From contig JAQFVV010000442.1 of assembly GCA_028023455.1 (NCBI GenBank), positions 200,001-264,000 on the forward strand: a DNA stretch of 64,000 bases, read 5' to 3'. Below the pieces are notes generated by a model. That model saw nothing but the letters and a program-made list of their open reading frames with translations, was not told the DNA's origin and made no database searches. This document shows, one piece after another, positions 1 to 10,800 of the stretch. How positions within the stretch are numbered: position 1 is the stretch's first letter; the number at the start of each line of letters is the position of its first letter. This DNA is from Epiperipatus broadwayi (Eukaryota > Onychophora > Udeonychophora > Euonychophora > Peripatidae). The position numbers were made by a program, and so were the translations under genes.

Positions 1-44
1 TTCTCCTCCCTCTCTCCATTCCTCTCTCTCTATATATATATCCT
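1..44. repeat. Pyrimidine tract and TA microsatellite
   Basis: C/T-rich low-complexity sequence runs into a short (TA)n. A similar TCTCTC-then-TATATA run flanks the Penelope-like element near 21.4 kb, so it may be a transposon tail cut by the window edge, but nothing else supports that. Confidence 0.6.
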
Positions 45-159
45 GCTTAGTTAGCAGACTTTAGAACTTAAGATTCATGGATTATACCTAATTCTTTCAT
101 TTTCAAGACTCAAAATGTTTTATGAACTTCCAAGAAATAAAACCATTTCATTATTTTGT

Positions 160-300
160 AACTCTATGTGATTTGGTGCAACGGTAGAAAGGCATGGATC
201 AAGCCCAGCTCTGTCACTTTTGGTGATTAAACTTTTTATGAATTCCTGAGCAATAAAGTCATGTGATTTATTTATTATATATATATACATTAATTTAAAA
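160..300 (+). mobile_element. tRNA-like SINE, 3' part
   Basis: The right half ends in CTGAGCAATAAAG followed by an AT-rich tail. The same end occurs at 5596-5722 (+) and, reversed, at 57930-58055. A CTCTGTCAC..GAATTC segment ahead of it is shared loosely. The B-box here is degenerate (GGATCAAGCCC). The rest of 45-1339 is AT-rich sequence in which I see no gene. Confidence 0.45.
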
Positions 301-1350
301 ATATTCAAAGACTTATAGATATAAACTTTTCAACAATACCAGTGCATCAATCAATAAATATGATATGTCTAAATTATCTTACATTTGAACAAAAAAAAAA
401 TTAACTCGTCAATCATTATTACTTGCTGATTTGATATCAATTTTTTTCATCTACAGTCATTTCCTATTTTTATATTTTAATTGAGCCTGTTTTTTTATTT
501 GAATGAACTTTAATTTTGTTCTCTATGTGGTTCCTTGCAGTTTTTCTACAATGGATTTTAAAGTAGCATTCCTTACCATTAATGGTGGATGTGATTTAGT
601 CAAAGCGCAGTACAATAATTCGCCTAGTTATATACAATTTAGATAAGTAAAAACATCTTTTTAAATTTGTTGTTTACGAAAATCTCCATTTTAATATACA
701 TATACGCATAAATAAATGTATATATACATTACAATGGTAATACTATATAAGTTATTATTTAGACGAAGGTTAAAAGATAAAATTGAACGGTTTGGCTAAA
801 TGAAAAAGGAGCATGGAAATGTGAGAAGCAAAATCACAAAATAAAAGTAATAATATATGATAAAAGATTGGGAGTGTGCATACAATAAAGATTTTGGTAC
901 AATTTCAAAGTGTAGTTTATCCATTTGGTGTAAAAAACAAAAAAAAAAATAATCAACTGAAAAAACGAACGCGGGCATGTGGCTCTTGGGTTATCGATGC
1001 TAACTTTAAATAATAATCATGGTTATGAAATGTGGTATTATAAAACAAACACTGCAAATTTTTTATATGTGTGAGATATGTAATTACTTCTATTAGACGT
1101 CACCCATGTATACAAAAATATACAAAAACTATGTCATCACTAAGCCAGCTTAATATGACAACTGTATGAAAAAGTTTAAAAGTTTAGATAAAATTGAGCC
1201 TTAGAAAAAAAGTTATGTAAAGATGATTAAAATATAACAAGTAATAAAAATAACGTAAATAAAAACAAAGCACTAGATTTAAATTGGGACTTACTTTTTT
1301 AACAAATAAATAAAATCATTTCATCATATATTTAGTCCTGATAAAAGATA

Positions 1351-1896
1351 TAACTTTGCTAAAATTGTTTCTATTTCTTCACCTCCTTCTTTTAATATAT
1401 CAATTATAATTCCATCATTTCCTGGAGCCTTTCCTTTCTTCATACATTTAATTGCATGTCTCACTTCTTCATTTAAAATTCTGGGCAATTCGGAAGATGT
1501 AATAGATATAGGAGGTACTTGTTCTTTATTACTATATAATTCTTGATAAAAATCTTCTACCAATTTCATGATGTCATCTCTCTTTTTAGTAATAATTCCA
1601 TCTTTTTTTCTTATTGCAAATATAAATTTCCTACCAATACCAAAATGTTGTTTAACATTCTTGAGACTTTTATTTTCTTCTACAGCTTTCCTTGCTATTT
1701 CACAGTTATACTTTCTTATATCATTTTCAACTTTTTTCCGTACCATTTTACAAAATTCGAGATATTCAATTCTTTTTAATACATCATTTTTGTATATCTT
1801 CATATTCCTTCTTTTCTTCATAAATTCTCTAGTCTCAGTAGAAATTTTATTAGTCAATTGCTGCTTTTTTCTACCAGCTATCTTTGTTGCAGTTTT
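1351..1896 (-). pseudogene. RTE LINE polyprotein, inverted N-terminal part
   Basis: An open frame of about 180 residues in minus orientation. It is a basic, lysine-rich linker between endonuclease and RT, followed by the start of the RT domain, with the motif KGKAPGNDGI near its end (KxKAxGxDGI is the conserved RT motif 1/2 region). It stops making sense at AKL (position 1351), exactly at the target duplication. The logical continuation, NDKDVPEDWKN, is found on the plus strand from about 1900. The two pieces are therefore one gene split by an inversion. The 177-residue ORF has no internal stop. It is not expressible as a functional protein in this arrangement. Confidence 0.85.
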
Positions 1897-3258
1897 TAAA
1901 AGTGTATAAATGATAAAGATGTACCGGAAGATTGGAAGAATGCAGTAATAATATTAATATTTAAAAAAGATGATAAAGAAAATATTAGAAATTACAGACC
2001 TATCAGCCTTTTATCAGTTTTATATAAAATTTTTACCAAGATAATTACAACTCGTCTACAGAGAACTTTGGATTTTCACCAACCAAGAGAACAAGCTGGA
2101 TTTAAAAGTGGTTTTAGTACAATAGATCATATCCAGGTATTGAGAGAAGTCATAGAAAGGACAAATGAATATGAGTTGTCATTATGTTTTGGATTTGTAG
2201 ATTATGAAAAGGCATTCGATTCTATACACATTTCTTCAGTGATTAAAGCATTGGATCATCAAGGTATAGATCCAGGATATTGTCATATTTTAAAGAATAT
2301 TTATAAAAATGCAACAGCAACAATTAGATTACATAATGATACCGGAAAAATCAACATTGAGAAAGGTGTAAGGCAAGGTGACTCCATATCTCCAAAACTT
2401 TTTACAGCAGTGCTGCAAGAAGTATTTTGTGGATTAAAATGGGAAACTAAAAGAATGAAAGTAAATGGAGAGTATTTAAGTCATTTAGATTTTGCAGATG
2501 ATGTAGTTGTTTTTGCAAATAATGCTTCAGAGCTGTAGGTGATGTTGCAGGAGTTAGCAGATGAAAGTAGAAAAGTAGGACTAAAGATAAATGTTAAAAA
2601 GACTAAAGTAATGTTTAATCGATTTGCTCAAAATATGAAAATAAAGATTGATTATGAAGAATTAGAAGAAGTTAACAGTTACAAATACCTTGGTCAGATT
2701 ATTAATACAGATGGAAACATATTGGAGGAAATTAATCATAGAATTAAACTTAGTTGGAGTGCTTTTGGTAGAAATAACTTGATACTAAAAGGAAATATGC
2801 CTATGTGTTTGAAAAGAATGGTTTTTAACAAATGTGTTTTACCAATTCTTACTTATGGATCTGAGACTTGGACACTTAATAGAAGAGCAATACAGAGACT
2901 TCAGACCACTCAAAGGAGTATGGAGAGATGTATGTTGGGAGTAACAAGAAGAGCTCGAAAACGCAATGTATGGGTAAGACAACAAACAGGTGTTACTGAC
3001 CTTATTGAAAAAATTAAAAGATTGAAATGGAGTTGGGCTGGGCATATTGCTAGAAGAAATGATAATAGATGGACAATTGAAATTTTAAACTGGATTCCAA
3101 GAGATTGTAAAAGACCCAGAAAGAGACCACATGTGAGATGGATGGATGAAATAAGAAAATGTGCAGGGGTGTTGTGGAAAAGAGAAGCTAAAGATCGGAG
3201 AAGATGGATTAAACTTGGAGAGACCTTCATCCTGCAGTGGATTGATAATGGTTGGTGA
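1897..3258 (+). pseudogene. RTE LINE reverse transcriptase, one internal stop
   Basis: This encodes the RT core and C-terminal region of an RTE-type element. Visible motifs in order: RNYRPISLLS (about 1990), QAGFKSGFSTIDHI (2090), FVDYEKAFDSI (about 2200, catalytic motif A), RQGDSISPKLF (2370), and FADDVVVFA (about 2490, catalytic YxDD-equivalent motif C). A C-terminal block follows with KWSWAGHIARR (about 3030) and RPRKRPHVRWMDEI (about 3115), typical of arthropod and other invertebrate RTE elements. The frame is continuous from about 1900 to 3258 except for a single TAG at 2536-2538. That low damage suggests a moderately recent insertion. The endonuclease is missing. Confidence 0.88.
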
Positions 3259-3477
3259 TGATGATGATGATGATAAAAGATTAAAGTTTTTCTGTATCAA
3301 ATACTATGGAAATTAGCGTATAGGTAGAAATTGAATACTATTATTATTATTATTTTTTGTAAAACTAAAGGTTGTACTTTATGAAATTTAGAAAATGTAC
3401 TTAAAAGTTTGTTTGTTTGTTTTTAATGTCCAGTTGTTTTAATTAATGTAGTCATTAAAAAGAATGTAAATGAATAA

Positions 3478-3659
<182 letters not shown>

Positions 3660-3879
3660 TAAAAACAGTCACTGATAAACGAGTATGGTCATTCCAAATC
3701 AAAAAAAAAAAAACAGGGAAAAAAGGGGAGAGAGAGAGAAAAAAAAAAAGAGTTTTGAGATGATCACACAAAACAATCTATGAATTATAAATATTTTCAT
3801 ATAAAAACAGATTGGTCTATGTTTCTGCCTTCTTGATACTTTACAAAGTTATTTTAATTTCTTCAATAGAAAACATTTT

Positions 3880-4380
3880 TTTCTAGAATACATCACCAAT
3901 ATTTCTAATTATAACTCTCCAAGGTATTTTATTTTTTGTCATATCTTCCCAATAATAACAACTGACATTTTTTATAATGTCTTTGAGATAATCCTTATAA
4001 TGTAGATGGGGCCTAATCTTTACCATAAAAACCATGCTCAAGTTCACTATAAAACATATTTCTAGAAAATCTTGCACTGTTTATTCTTTTGACATATCCA
4101 ATCCATGTTTAATCCAAATAAAGTGTGAATTTGCAACTTGAAAAACATATTGAATGGTCTTACGATCTTCCAATTGTATCTTTGAAATTTTATGAAGCAT
4201 ATCTTTAAATTAATTTTTTCTAATGCTTTTACATTGTGCTGATCAAGTGTGATAGGGTGTTCAAGTTTCACTTTTGTGCAATAAACTTTATAAATTAACA
4301 GTTCTATACACAACTTAGTTGCAGTAGTTATTTCCCTATGCATTAAACTGAAAAACAAGATGTCAATGGTTAACAAATCA
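3880..4380 (-). pseudogene. LINE ORF2 C-terminal relic, second family
   Basis: Minus-strand frames hold a decayed version of the C-terminal end common to many animal LINE ORF2 proteins. The order is HNVKALEKINLKICF (about 4235), then an LNMDWI segment in the place of the usual RWxGHV, then RPHLHYKDYLKDIIKN followed by WEDMTKNKIPWRVII (about 3910-4010). The last block corresponds to the family pattern RPxLRYKDxLK...W...A.DR..WR. At least one frame change separates the two halves (about 4070). The amino-acid wording differs from the RTE copy at 1351-3271, so this is another LINE lineage. Similarity is judged from family memory only. Confidence 0.6.
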
Positions 4381-4399
4381 ACATTTTTTAAAATGTAGT

Positions 4400-5590
4400 A
4401 TTGCTTTTAATCTCAAACCAACACTGATTATTATATGGAAAGAGTGTGGATATATAAATAAATAAAAACAATACTAGGAATAGAGAAATTGTTTATCAGT
4501 CTTATTGAAGTGATCTGTCAATTGTTAGACCAGAGGAATAAAGTTAAATAAGCAGTGAAAAACATAATATATCCTTATCATTTTCTGATTGCTCCTATGA
4601 CAAAGTTATTCATCATATGAATATTATATGTATAGACATGTGCTAAGTGCAATCTTTAGTTGAAATACTGTTTCCATTTAGAAATGTAATCTCTGGTGAA
4701 GTACTATATAGAGAGCCTAAAGATATTATGTAGGCTACATCCTCCTATCTGTTATAAATTATGAAATGTGTCTGAAGCCATAGAATTGATGATATGAAGA
4801 AAAAACTAAAGATGTAAAAGATAAAATTTTGCAAAATAATAGACATGGGATTACTATTGTGGGAAAAAATGATACTGTGAAATAAACACCTAAAACTTGC
4901 AATGATACAAATTATTTTGAATATTATCAAAAATATATTTCTTAAAATTAGATCAAAAAGGGTACAAGAAATGGTGAAACAGAGCAGTGAAAATAAATGA
5001 TAATATTAAAGGATTATGGAAGGATTATACTATTTGACAAAGTAATATAAAAGCTCAATTAATGTTACTCTTTATATAAAATTTTCAATAATTATAGTTA
5101 ATTGAAACATTTTCATTAAGCTTGCATTAATTTAATAATAGAAGAAAAATTAATTTCTAATCTCTTCTTCATCATTATTTTTTCTTCTCTTTTTAAAATT
5201 TTCCTATAAATTTTTTTCAACATGAAGAATATATTCCATTAATTTTAAAATATATACTTAAAATGTGATTTAATTGAGTTTATGCCAGATATAATAACTT
5301 AATCAAAGAGAACAAATATTTAAATAGCAAAAGGACAACCAAATCCATTTTTCAACTAATGATAGCACCAAAAAATGTGTTTTAAACCTCAATATGCATT
5401 TATTAATACTTTTTATGGTTAGTCCAGAGAGATAAGTAAAAGCAATTGTTACTAAGAAAATATGAATATTTCATCACTGCCACTGAAATAATTATTTGAG
5501 TAATTAAAGTACATAAAGGAATAAAATGTGCTATTCAATTACTAATCTATGATGTGCTGAATGAATTAATTTGTTTTTGGTGATTAAGTA
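4400..5590. other. AT-rich sequence, no gene seen
   Basis: No frame, splice-bounded exon or repeat family was recognised. The short minus-strand frame at 4745-4930 has no motif. Confidence 0.6.
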
Positions 5591-5595
5591 GAAAG

Positions 5596-5722
5596 ATACC
5601 TTGTGTAGTATGGCATAGTAGGTAATATCCAACTTAGGATCAGTAAACCCTAAGATTGATTCTGAAATTTGCAGGCCTGACACTTAATCTTATTATGAAC
5701 TCTGAGCAATAAAGTTATATGC
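5596..5722 (+). mobile_element. tRNA-derived SINE
   Basis: A tRNA-like head (GTATGGCATAGTAGG as a weak A-box, AGATTGATTCT as a B-box) is followed by the family tail GAACTCTGAGCAATAAAG. Related copies are at 160-300 and 57930-58055. It is diverged. Confidence 0.55.
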
Positions 5723-7343
5723 CTTTTTTTAGTAGAAATATGCCAACATGACTCCATTAGTTATGATGCAACAATGTTTAGCTTGTCACATTTTTTTTCT
5801 ATTGGGTACAAATTTGCACATCAGCATGTGGCTTATTGTCATTATATTTTATCTCAATAATATATGTACATATATATTATAATGGTAACTATGCACAGTA
5901 ATCTGATAAATAATAAGCAATCAAATTGAAGATTAGAATTTGGATTTCATATATATAAATCACCACAATATAGATATTAACTACCATCTGCTTTTACAAC
6001 TGCACATTCCAAACTTTGCACATTGGGGTGCATGTTCTCAGAGCTATGGGAGGTTTTCTTCTCAAGTCATGTGTATGGCATTAATGCTATATAATTATTA
6101 ACATGTGTTACATAAAACAAAAAATATTATGATAGTGTGCTAATTAAACATAATTAACTCCTATGTTTTTTTAGATAATGGAAAAGCATTATAAACTATA
6201 CTTTCTTTAGTATATAAATAAAATAACAATCAGACAAATTAATAAATAATAAAAAAAGTATGTATTAATGAAAAAATAAATCAATAGGGTATTATTTGTA
6301 GATTCCCTCTTCAAGTTGGATATCAGGGCAAAAATTCAAATCTTTTATATAACTGTTATGTGTATATATAAAAAAAGATTATTATTTGTTTCATTAAAAT
6401 ATTTTCATTCATAAAAACATAAGCTGTCCTACTTGACAATCTCAAATTTCTTTCATTTCATATTTTTTTTATAATTCATTATATCTTTTATTTATTTATC
6501 TTGAATATTCAATATATATATATATATAACATTAAATTTCTTTTCTTTAGACTATCTTATCATTGTGTCATAAAAGTCTTCTTTCTTTGAATATCTTTTC
6601 TCATTTAATTATTACCACACAAACATTAAATATAGTTGCATGCAATATTAGTATTTTATTTTGCTTAAAACAAAAAAAACTTTCTTAGCACTTTGTCGAT
6701 AAGTTTCTGTTTCTTTTCCTCTTTAGCAACTTCTAATAGTCGACAGGAAAAACACTGGACAATGTACCAAAAATAAGAGCTAATATGGTACCTGCTTTGG
6801 TGTAGTGCTCCATATTAAAACAACATCCAAATAAAATGAATATTTTCATAACTTTTATAAATCAAAGTAATTAAAATTAAAATTGACACTCCTTGTGTAA
6901 TTTTTAACTTAATATTTAATTCTTTTTTTCTTCTACTTCTTCAAACAATAGCAAGAGAGAGTGCCACTTGTTTTTTTGCATATTATTGACTTCATTTACA
7001 TACAAAATCTTGTTGCTTTATAAATTTTTGGGATTGCTTCCTCAATGAATTTATAAAGTCATCTGTTTTCTAACCAAGGAAAAAAGTATTAAATGAAATA
7101 TATCATATTTTAGTTAAATTTATTGATTGCAACAAATGACAAATGCTAAAAATAATGAGAAATTACAATTTATTTAGATATATACATTATCACAACACAA
7201 ACAATAACATAATTCACAGCAATTCACAGGAAACATTAGACTATTAGTTCTTTTACCTGGGATTAAATTTAGAATAATAAAATTTTATTTTATTTAACTA
7301 CTCTATCTATTTTGAAGACAAATTATTACACTTAGAGATTCAT
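5723..7343. other. AT-rich sequence, no gene seen
   Basis: Only A/T runs and short dinucleotide tracts (for example TA at 6511-6528). I see no coding or structured RNA signal. Confidence 0.55.
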
Positions 7344-7388
7344 TGATGATGATGATGATGATGATGATTATTATTATTATTATTATTA

Positions 7389-7422
<34 letters not shown>
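7344..7422. repeat. (GAT)n-(TTA)n microsatellite
   Basis: About eight GAT units change to TTA/TTG units. The leading TGATGATGA resembles the RTE 3' tail, so it may mark an eroded LINE end, but no LINE coding remnant is recognisable to its left. Confidence 0.9.
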
Positions 7423-7721
7423 GCACAGAAACTATATAGCACAATACATTTTAATTGTCTCTCTGGGCAGATATAGATTCACTGCACAGACTGTTATTAA
7501 TTCTATTTATTAATGCAATGGATCACAACACAGTTTGAAAACTTATTAAACTTACTGCTTGAGAATATGCTATAATCAATCAATAAATTATATTATTAAC
7601 AGACTTGGACTAACATAAATACTTTCAAGTGGTAGTGCAGATAAATAATATAAACAATAATTAAGTGTAAGAATCAGAAAACATCTGTTTTACACTTATT
7701 TATGAACAAACAAAATAGATA

Positions 7722-8245
7722 AATGAAGCATATGATATACAATAGGAATATACATCTAATGCATACTACTGCTCAAAGTAAACTGCTAAGTGTAAGTGAC
7801 CAGACAATACAAATATATCTTACAAAGAAAATATATAAATGAAGCATATGATGTATGGTAGGAATGTGCATCTGTCACATACTATTACTCAGAGGAAATT
7901 TCTAAGTGCATGTGACCAGCCAATGCAAACAGTACACATTAAGAAAAAATATAAATGAAGCATATGATATATTGTAGGAAAGTCCATCTACCATATGAAG
8001 AAACTATATAAATGAAACATATAATATATGGTAGATATGTGCATCTATCACATACTTCTCCTCAAAGGAAGTTTCTAAATGTGAGTAACTGCCTGATGCA
8101 ATCAGTATCATGCCAAGAAAATATATAAAAGAAGCATATAATATATTGCAGGAATGTGCATATACCACAGACTACTGCTCAAAAATAGTTGCTGAGGGTA
8201 AGTAACCAGATAACACAAATGGTATCACACTCATTTATAAATGAA
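7722..8245 (+). repeat. 116-117 bp tandem array
   Basis: The anchor AATGAAGCATATGAT recurs near 7722, 7838, 7954, 8011 and 8127. The spacing is about 116-117 bp, with one unit deleted to 57 bp. Each unit also contains a GTGACCAG-like segment and a TACTGCTCA-like segment. A further partial unit reappears at 8790-8870 beyond the foldback elements, so the array was once continuous there. No open frame crosses it. Confidence 0.85.
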
Positions 8246-8344
8246 CAATATTGAAATTGTTAGATCAGAAGTGAAACTCCAATAATGCGCTTTTAATTTA
8301 AATATAAATCTCCATGCACTCACATGTCAGTAAGAGTTTAAAAA
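8246..8344 (-). mobile_element. Half copy of a foldback MITE
   Basis: TTGAAATTGTTAGATC and ATAAATCTCC match one arm of the complete hairpin at 8558-8762, and the loop-derived CAGTAAGAGTTTAAAAAC is also present. It lies in the same 116-bp array, about 215 bp upstream. Confidence 0.75.
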
Positions 8345-8557
8345 CTTAAAGTGAATCACTTAAGTTTAGAGTGCATCTCTATAAATACACCAACTTTCAC
8401 TGACCATGCTAAATTAGGGCTTGAGTCTATTGTGTGCCTAATGTTATAATCAAATTTTGAATTGTACAAATCTGTTTAACCTATAGCAGGAGAAAGACAG
8501 TGTCTTATTTTTAACACCCACAATCAGACAAACATGACTTATAAATGTAAAACTATT

Positions 8558-8762
8558 ATTATAAAACCTGAAAAATCTTGAAATTGTTAGATTGGAAGTT
8601 GAACTCTGATAATGAACTATTACTTTAAATATTATAAATCTCAGTTTTTTAAACTCTTACTGATGTGTGAGTGTGTGGAGATTTATAATATTCAAAGTAA
8701 TAGTGCATTATTGGAATTCGACTTCCGATCTAACAATTTCAAGATTTTCAGCGCTTTATAAT
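8558..8762. mobile_element. Foldback MITE with 85-bp arms
   Basis: The left arm 8558-8643 is the reverse complement of 8678-8762 with about ten mismatches, around a loop of about 34 bp. Arm landmarks are AATCTTGAAATTGTTAGAT and ATATTATAAATCTC. There is no coding capacity. It is inserted in the 116-bp tandem array, so it is younger than the array. Superfamily unknown. Confidence 0.85.
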
Positions 8763-8789
8763 AAAAGATAAACAAACAATATATATATA

Positions 8790-8870
8790 TAAACAAAGCA
8801 TACTACTGCTGAAGGTAAGTTATTGAAAGTTAGTGACCAGACAATGCAAGTGGTATCACAATCAATTATG
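8790..8870 (+). repeat. Displaced unit of the 116-bp array
   Basis: GCATACTACTGCT and AGTGACCAGACAATGCAA match the internal part of the units at 7722-8245, continuing the array on the far side of the MITE. Confidence 0.7.
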
Positions 8871-8879
8871 AATAATGAA

Positions 8880-10394
8880 ACTTTATATATACAAACAACT
8901 AGAAATAAAAGTATATCAGCTCAAATAAATGAATACAAGCAATTATCTTTTCGATGCTTGCTTATTCCCAAACCCGGAGAGTATTCTGCTTAAAACTATA
9001 AACCTTTATAACTATTAAAACACAATTTTATGTAATTTATTTAATATGTCCACGCAGCTGTTTTATTCTATCCAGAAGTCATTAATCTTCACTATTTATG
9101 TTAATGATTGTTATTTCTACAATTTAAAGTTACTGGAAATGACTCTTATTTTTTAAAAAATATTGATTAATTTTTAAGAGAATGGTGTTTGCAATAATAA
9201 GCTAATTCTTTTATAAACATACTTTTATTTTTAGGTTTATGCCTACTGAACTGTGGCATGGCTAATAAAATGGCAATTAATTGCTATCCTGATTTCTAAA
9301 CAGATCTATTTTTATGTAAAACTAATCATAATAATTGATAAAATATGTTCAGTATAAATTAAGTGGAGATAAAATAGCCTATATTAGTAATAGGCAGTCA
9401 TAATAATATATTCAATGTTTATACACATTATTCTTTTCATCATTAAGAATTCAAGTTCTGAATTCAGGTATTGGTAGACTTTTAGTAGGCTTAGTCTGTA
9501 CAAACATAGCTATGTCCGGCAGTCTTCTGTGAAGCTTTTATTGTACTGTTCTTGAGGGCTGCAATGGTTTTCATTAATGCACATTTATTTTCTTGTTCAA
9601 TGGGAAGCAACTTACAATGTTCCACTCATTAATTGACAGCTGGTTTATCCCCACAGCAATAGACATTATTGAAGTTTGGTAATACATAGTTATATAAACT
9701 GGACACAATGCTCATTGAGAAAGTTCTACATGATTTGATGGCTTCTTCTCAGGAACTCACAATGGATGTATAACTTGCACTAGGTGCATTTGTCCAGAGT
9801 AGAGCAGATGACAGCTTCTTGGTCCTTCTGTGACACTTTAACATGAAGCATAATAATAAGCACAATCACAGCATAATAATCAATCAGAGTGAACTCAGCA
9901 TAAAACAATTAAAGCATAATAAACAATCTTTAGAGAGATCATATTTATAGTTTATGGACTTATCAGAAAATCAGCTTCCATTGTGGGTTGTTTCCATGTA
10001 TCCATCTATTGGTTATAGATAACTCCTAAACTTCGTTATGGTCCATGGCTTATTTGCCCAATTACAGCAGTGATAAAAATTTAACTATGAAAAGGGATTA
10101 TCGCAAAATAACATGTTTTTACCTAAATTATAACAGATATTTATCTCTTTAATTAGCTGATCTATTTATCAAGAATTTAATTACATTTTATACAATAATG
10201 TTATTTCCACCCACCTAATTATAAAATAGCCTTATAATTGATAATCAATGAAATATTTTGTTTTAACCTTTTAAAATAAACTTAAAATTAATAATGTCAT
10301 ATACATTTATTTGTGCACATACTTTTATATATTGCTTAGAAAAATTTTCTATATAATGTTTAAATTATGTACATGAGGTATATATAAATGTCAC
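8880..10394. other. Non-coding sequence, one denser block
   Basis: Mostly AT-rich. The part 9440-9880 has visibly higher G+C and few A/T runs, and looks like an old dispersed repeat or exon remnant. I could not find a continuous frame with a known motif on either strand. A short run of AGCATAATAA-like units is at 9845-9925. Confidence 0.4.
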
Positions 10395-10800
10395 TTAAAT
10401 ATATATAATGTAAAACTTTTTAAAATAGTAAATGCTGTTATAGCAAATAATATACACTATCACTTCAATGCTTGACAATATGATAAAGTAAAAGTGCTGT
10501 CATTCGCCTATTGGTTCTCTTTGTATATAAAGAAGATTGTTTTGAATATTTAAGGCAGGAAATGCGAATATTAAACAATTCAATTTTTATTGTCAGATAT
10601 ATTAAACAGATTATTTTTATTTAACAAAAACAAAGAAATTTCTTCTTAATTTTAAACTTTATGATAAACATTTAAATGATTTATATAAAATAAAGAAAAA
10701 TTGGAACATATATATAACATTAAAACAATCATTTTTAAATAGTAAATGTTTGTTATAGTAAATAATACACATTCCCATTTCATTATTCCACAATACTATT
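10395..10800 (+). repeat. Pair of ~95-bp direct repeats
   Basis: The segment around TAGTAAATGCTGTTATAGCA (10395-10490) recurs, diverged, around TAGTAAATGTTTGTTATAGT (10706-10800). The sequence between is AT-rich. Confidence 0.6.

Larger units (their letters stand above)
1351..3271 (+). mobile_element. RTE-clade LINE, 5'-truncated and 5'-inverted
   Basis: A non-LTR retrotransposon insertion. It has two coding blocks in opposite orientation (1351-1896 minus, 1897-3258 plus) that together make one RT polyprotein fragment. The 3' end is a (TGA)n tail, as is common for RTE elements. The sequence GATAAAAGAT occurs just before the element (1340-1349) and just after its tail (3272-3281), a good 10-bp target-site duplication. 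The apurinic-type endonuclease domain expected upstream of RT is absent, so the copy is 5'-truncated. Other copies of the family are at 16812-17250, 24040-25950 and 52288-52447. Confidence 0.85.

Noticed and set aside
9440-9880. Denser, less AT-rich block as a possible host exon
   Set aside because: No frame on either strand stays open with plausible splice sites or a recognisable motif.
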